A stretch of DNA of 33,360 bases from a virus. A program made the translations under genes and the position numbers. Shown here piece after piece: positions 29,971-33,360 of this stretch. Each line of letters begins with the position of its first letter. Positions within the stretch are counted from its first letter, which is position 1. Where the stretch lies: positions 1-33,360 of IMG/VR virus record IMGVR_UViG_3300044546_001162, one strand, 5' to 3'. The notes beneath the pieces are model-generated. The model saw only the letters and a program-made list of their open reading frames with translations. It was not told where the DNA came from and did not search any database.

Positions 29971-31275
29971 ATGTCTACCAGCGTTGGAAATCTCTCGGTT
30001 GAACTTGGCATCTCTGATGACCAACTCAGGGCCGGGCTTGCTCAGGCTGTGGTGCAAGCTCAGCAGGCTGGCCAGAAGATGCAAGCGGCCATGAACAAAG
30101 CAACCATCGGCCCAAGCCAGGATGCCGAGGGACAAAAGCACCGGAACATGGCACTCCTGCAAGCATCTCGGGGCATTCAGGACTTTCAGGCCGGTGGTTT
30201 GATGGGCGTGGTCAATAACGTGGAAGGTGTGGCCATGTCCATCGCACGGGCAATGGGCAAGTCTACGGATGTCGCTGCCGCCCTGGCTGGCAAGATGACG
30301 CTGATCGCTGTCGCCGTTCAGGTGGGTTTGCCTCTGGTCAAAAGCTTGGCAGATTCTGTTTCAGCAAGCCTCGGGTTGGTTAGTACAAACGCTGAAAAGG
30401 CTGCAAATTCAGTGAAGGGAATGATGGGTGGTGGTGGCCGATCATCGGCTATGGCTGAGGGAAGGAAAGCCGACGCGGAATTTCTGACCACCCGCACCCA
30501 ATCGAGCAACATCACCTCTGAATCCAGTTTAAATGCCATTTCACGATACTTTGGGATGGCCGCCACGGAGACCGAAGCAACCGCAATAAATATGCGGAAA
30601 GCGGCAGCCGCAACGGCAGCGATGTCTGAGTCATTTCAGATGGGAGCCAAGGCCGCGAAAGATATGCGCTGGCTTCAACGGGGTTCAACTGCTGAAAATG
30701 ACAAGACAACAGGAAGAATGGAGTCCGAATCAGTTAATAGAAAAGTTTATCAGGCAGCAGTGGATAAATACGGCGGAGGCGATAATCTTCGGACCAAAAT
30801 TGAAATTGAGGGCCGCAAGGCCGGAATGACAAGAACCCAGTCAAGAGAGCTTTACGGGGGCTTTGCCGAAGGCGATGCGGCAGCCACCCAGAAGGTTGAA
30901 GGAATGCTAAACCTGAAGGACGAACGCACCAAGGCAATGGCTGACGATTACGAGCGAGCCACCGGCTCGGCAGAAGAACTGCTCAGAATCGAAAAGGACC
31001 GGGCCAGCGCAGAAACCAAACGCATGGTTGATGAATATGACGCGATGGTGGAGACCGAACTGGAGCGGCAGTCGCTGGAAAAGGATAAGGGCAAGGCTCA
31101 GGAACGACTTGATGAACTCACAGCCCAGCGTGCCAGAACCGAAGTTGTCGGCTCATCCGATGTGTTCAACCGCAACCTGAACGCCGGAACTGGCGACGAT
31201 CCGACTGTGAAAGCGATCGAAAAACAAACGGAAGAGATCCGTCGAATGACCGATGAAATCAAAGGACTAGGCTAA
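29971..31275 (+). CDS. Tape measure protein (short)
   Basis: A 434-residue protein with a GGGGGA ribosome site; homology starts at ATG 29971, although the frame reaches back to 29929. The N-terminus VGNLSVELGISDDQLRAGL is the usual opening of tape measure proteins. A hydrophobic central segment (about 70-145) is followed by long helical, Ala/Glu/Lys-rich stretches with coiled-coil character. Its length sets tail length; 434 residues is short for a siphovirus and would predict a short tail. Confidence 0.78.
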   Translation: MSTSVGNLSVELGISDDQLRAGLAQAVVQAQQAGQKMQAAMNKATIGPSQDAEGQKHRNMALLQASRGIQDFQAGGLMGVVNNVEGVAMSIARAMGKSTDVAAALAGKMTLIAVAVQVGLPLVKSLADSVSASLGLVSTNAEKAANSVKGMMGGGGRSSAMAEGRKADAEFLTTRTQSSNITSESSLNAISRYFGMAATETEATAINMRKAAAATAAMSESFQMGAKAAKDMRWLQRGSTAENDKTTGRMESESVNRKVYQAAVDKYGGGDNLRTKIEIEGRKAGMTRTQSRELYGGFAEGDAAATQKVEGMLNLKDERTKAMADDYERATGSAEELLRIEKDRASAETKRMVDEYDAMVETELERQSLEKDKGKAQERLDELTAQRARTEVVGSSDVFNRNLNAGTGDDPTVKAIEKQTEEIRRMTDEIKGLG

Positions 31276-31276
31276 C

Positions 31277-32146
31277 ATGGGAGCACCCACCGTACCTTAT
31301 AAGCAGGCCGCCAGCCCATCGCCACGTATCACAGCCAACCTTCAGGGCTTGTCGTCAAACGTCCGGTATAAAGTCGACTGGGCCGATGCTTTCGCGTTTG
31401 TCAATTCCGCACTTGGTTTGCTCGATGGCGTACCGTGGGCGTGGCCAGCATCACCGAACATGCGAGCCACATCAGCCAATATCGAGCCTGTGGGGCACAT
31501 CAGCCGAGGCGGCATCGGATCGGCACCAGGCGAATATTACGAATCCGCTTTTGTGGACGTGACTTTTTCGTCGACCGTCGCCACGCCTCCCGGTGTTGCC
31601 TATGAACAACCCGTTGCGACTCAGTTTGATCCGGCCAACCCGATTGAGATGAGTTCATTTCAGGTTCAGTATGCTGCGGAGATGATTAAGATTCCATCTG
31701 GGGCTGTCAAATGGGCAACAACCACCGCGAGTGGTGCTGCTCAGTCAGTTCCTGCGGACTTGCCACAGCCCTCCAGCGGCAGCGATTTCATTCGCGCCCC
31801 AACGTTCAATCTGTCACTCACATTGCATAACTGCCGGTATGTCAATTCAGGCATGTTTTCCGACCGGATTGGCAAGGTCAATATCGCCACGATGTGGGGA
31901 TGCGGGGCTGAAACGGTCTTGTTTGATGGCGTCAGCACATCACGCCGCGAAATGTCGGATGGTACGGCCATCCTCGACGTGACGCTCGTTTACAAGTGGA
32001 AAAAGTCAGGCTGGAATGTCGCTATGGCTCGCAACGGGCAGCTCTACCGATACACCGACCTCAGCAACACGCCGATCTATTTTCGTGCAGATATTAACCC
32101 GCTTACCATCATTCCACCGTCATCGCGATGGTCGCCATCATTCTAA
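31277..32146 (+). CDS. Minor tail protein, unknown family
   Basis: A 289-residue beta-rich protein starting 1 base after the tape measure stop, with AAAGGA upstream. No known tail-tip motif is certain. The mid-part has TFNLSLTLHNCRYV and the C-terminus VTLVYKWKKSGWNVAM. The location after the tape measure is that of distal tail or tail-tip genes, so that class is inferred from order. Confidence 0.6.
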   Translation: MGAPTVPYKQAASPSPRITANLQGLSSNVRYKVDWADAFAFVNSALGLLDGVPWAWPASPNMRATSANIEPVGHISRGGIGSAPGEYYESAFVDVTFSSTVATPPGVAYEQPVATQFDPANPIEMSSFQVQYAAEMIKIPSGAVKWATTTASGAAQSVPADLPQPSSGSDFIRAPTFNLSLTLHNCRYVNSGMFSDRIGKVNIATMWGCGAETVLFDGVSTSRREMSDGTAILDVTLVYKWKKSGWNVAMARNGQLYRYTDLSNTPIYFRADINPLTIIPPSSRWSPSF

Positions 32147-32158
32147 AAGAGGAATCAA

Positions 32159-32608
32159 ATGCCTATCACGGGAAGCGTCAACACTTCATTTAGTGCAACC
32201 TCGGTATCTACTGTCGGCTTGACTGTCACATCGGCTGTCACAAGCCAACGCGACAATTACACTTTTGAGAACGGCACCGGAGCTGGATACGTCACAGCCG
32301 CATTCGATCAAGCGATCACGATCGCCAGCAACTCAACCACAATCACGCTTGGTTCGCTCACGAGCACCTCCGGAGCTGCGTTTGCTCACACGTCGCTCAA
32401 AGCTGTCCGGATGTACAATTCTTCCGCGAACGGCAATATCACAATCACCAGCAATATCACCGGCTTTCCCGTTTGTCGGCTGGCACCAGATACAAGCCTG
32501 GTGTGGACGACTCGCTCGGCTGCCGGGTTGACGATCGCAAGCGGCAACACAATCACAGCCGCGGGAACCAACGGCAACATTGCTGTGCTGACCATGCTGG
32601 TATCTTGA
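32159..32608 (+). CDS. Small tail structural protein
   Basis: A 149-residue protein composed almost entirely of Thr, Ser, Ala, Gly and Asn with alternating beta patterns, as in virion fibre or decoration proteins. GAGG lies ahead of the ATG. There is no signal peptide. A tail decoration or tip role is likely by position and composition only. Confidence 0.55.
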   Translation: MPITGSVNTSFSATSVSTVGLTVTSAVTSQRDNYTFENGTGAGYVTAAFDQAITIASNSTTITLGSLTSTSGAAFAHTSLKAVRMYNSSANGNITITSNITGFPVCRLAPDTSLVWTTRSAAGLTIASGNTITAAGTNGNIAVLTMLVS

Positions 32609-32626
32609 TCACAAAAGGGCGATGAA

Positions 32627-33360
32627 ATGGCTCAAAATGAAGGACCGTTCCAAAGGGGCGAACGACTAACCGCCCTAAAATTAAATGAATTGGCTGTCGG
32701 TAAACCGCTAAGTGTTTCGGGGCGTGCCGTCCTCAACCGGTCCGCAGGTCATGACGAGCTTGAGTTAAGCACGCCCGAAGTGATTTACATCCGTTTAACC
32801 GAAAAGGACACAGCGAAAACGCCGGTGCGTTACGGATGGGTTGAGGTTGATCGGCTGGGTAATCCAAATGCCACAATCAGTGCGACGTGGGGAAATATCA
32901 CCACACGGACTGCAAACGCCACGGACGATTTCGCAATTGAGCCAAACAACGGGACTCTCAGCACCACAGACAACGCGATCCATAGGGCGGAACGGTCGCT
33001 GACTACGGGTGAATGGGTGATCACAAGTGGTGGCGGCGGTGGTACAAACACCAAGACCCAAAGCAATCCGATAATCATGCTTTTAGGACCGTGGGCAGAC
33101 TACAAGGACTGTCCCGGCGTGCCTGCCAAACCACCGACATTCACCGCCAATGGAACCGACTTTTGCGCCCCGCCATACGCTTGGGCTGCCTACGACGTCT
33201 GCAATTACAAGTATGTGAAAAAGTTTGATATGCGAGATTTCGGCCATTGGGCCACCGAGCTTAATGGAGGATCTGCAACCGCGTTCCGAAGGCTCTACAA
33301 CGCTTATTATGGCAATTCCACAGAGAGTGCAAACCTGACAGCCAACACGCCCACAAGTTG
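32627..33360 (+). CDS. Cysteine-rich tail protein, 5' part (continues at the window start)
   Basis: The frame opens at ATG 32627 with AAGGG upstream and runs off the end of the window; across the 127-base overlap it continues in frame to the stop at 728, for 444 residues in all. This N-terminal part has an unusual TSGGGGGTNTKT linker near residue 130, then three cysteines (DCPG, FCAPP, VCNY) before the cysteine-dense C-terminal region. The N-terminal part is probably beta-rich. An ATG at 32622 in another frame stops soon and is not the start. A tail-tip or baseplate role is inferred from gene order. Confidence 0.75.
   Translation, partial: MAQNEGPFQRGERLTALKLNELAVGKPLSVSGRAVLNRSAGHDELELSTPEVIYIRLTEKDTAKTPVRYGWVEVDRLGNPNATISATWGNITTRTANATDDFAIEPNNGTLSTTDNAIHRAERSLTTGEWVITSGGGGGTNTKTQSNPIIMLLGPWADYKDCPGVPAKPPTFTANGTDFCAPPYAWAAYDVCNYKYVKKFDMRDFGHWATELNGGSATAFRRLYNAYYGNSTESANLTANTPTS
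33234..33360. repeat. Right copy of 127-bp terminal direct repeat
   Basis: Identical to bases 1-127. See the left copy for the interpretation as an assembly overlap on a circular genome. Confidence 0.93.

Overview
The window is one complete circular phage genome, opened at an arbitrary point. Bases 1-127 recur exactly at 33234-33360, so the unit is about 33,233 bp, and one tail gene is split across the ends. The content is that of a temperate, HK97-type tailed phage, most likely a siphovirus: tyrosine integrase, attP, terminase, HK97 portal, prohead protease and capsid, head-tail connectors, a lambda-like gpG/gpGT pair and a tape measure protein. The integrase type, the CsrA, the StrR-like ParB protein and the lack of any recognisable muramidase or amidase suggest a planctomycete host. 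That is inference from family resemblance, not proof.

Layout. 1-1063: end of the tail genes, two very cysteine-rich proteins. 1064-3656: lysogeny region, with a ribbon-helix-helix (RHH) protein, a run of 16 C, a leftward integrase, an attP that copies the 3' half of a tRNA-Lys(CUU), and a leftward RHH gene facing a rightward RHH gene across a promoter region with two 18-bp palindromes. 3657-9294: early replication operon (PD-(D/E)XK-like protein, primase-helicase, an iteron-rich probable origin at 6669-6990, small proteins, DUF2815-type ssDNA-binding protein). 9295-9690: non-coding, with a tRNA-like fold. 9691-15134: csrA with an apparent AUU start, a ParB/StrR-like protein, an AT-rich GHKL ATPase, thyX, rusA and small genes.

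15177-18113: terminase and portal. 18110-21574: fibre, LamG and tail accessory proteins. 21574-24272: small membrane proteins, an exported cysteine-free thioredoxin-fold protein and a papain-like C1 protease, read here as a possible proteolytic lysis or entry module. 24317-27262: MuF-like protein, prohead protease and major capsid protein. 27333-33360: connectors, tail tube, gpG/gpGT with a C_CCA_AAA -1 slippery site, tape measure and tail tip. The fibre and lysis block therefore sits between portal and head genes, which is unusual.

The late genes are tightly packed, with many ATGA, GTGA and TAATG stop-start overlaps that imply translational coupling. The observations most worth a second look are the csrA-ParB-GHKL block, the tRNA-like element, the papain-like protease module, the origin, the early switch with operators inside the promoter, and the frameshift.
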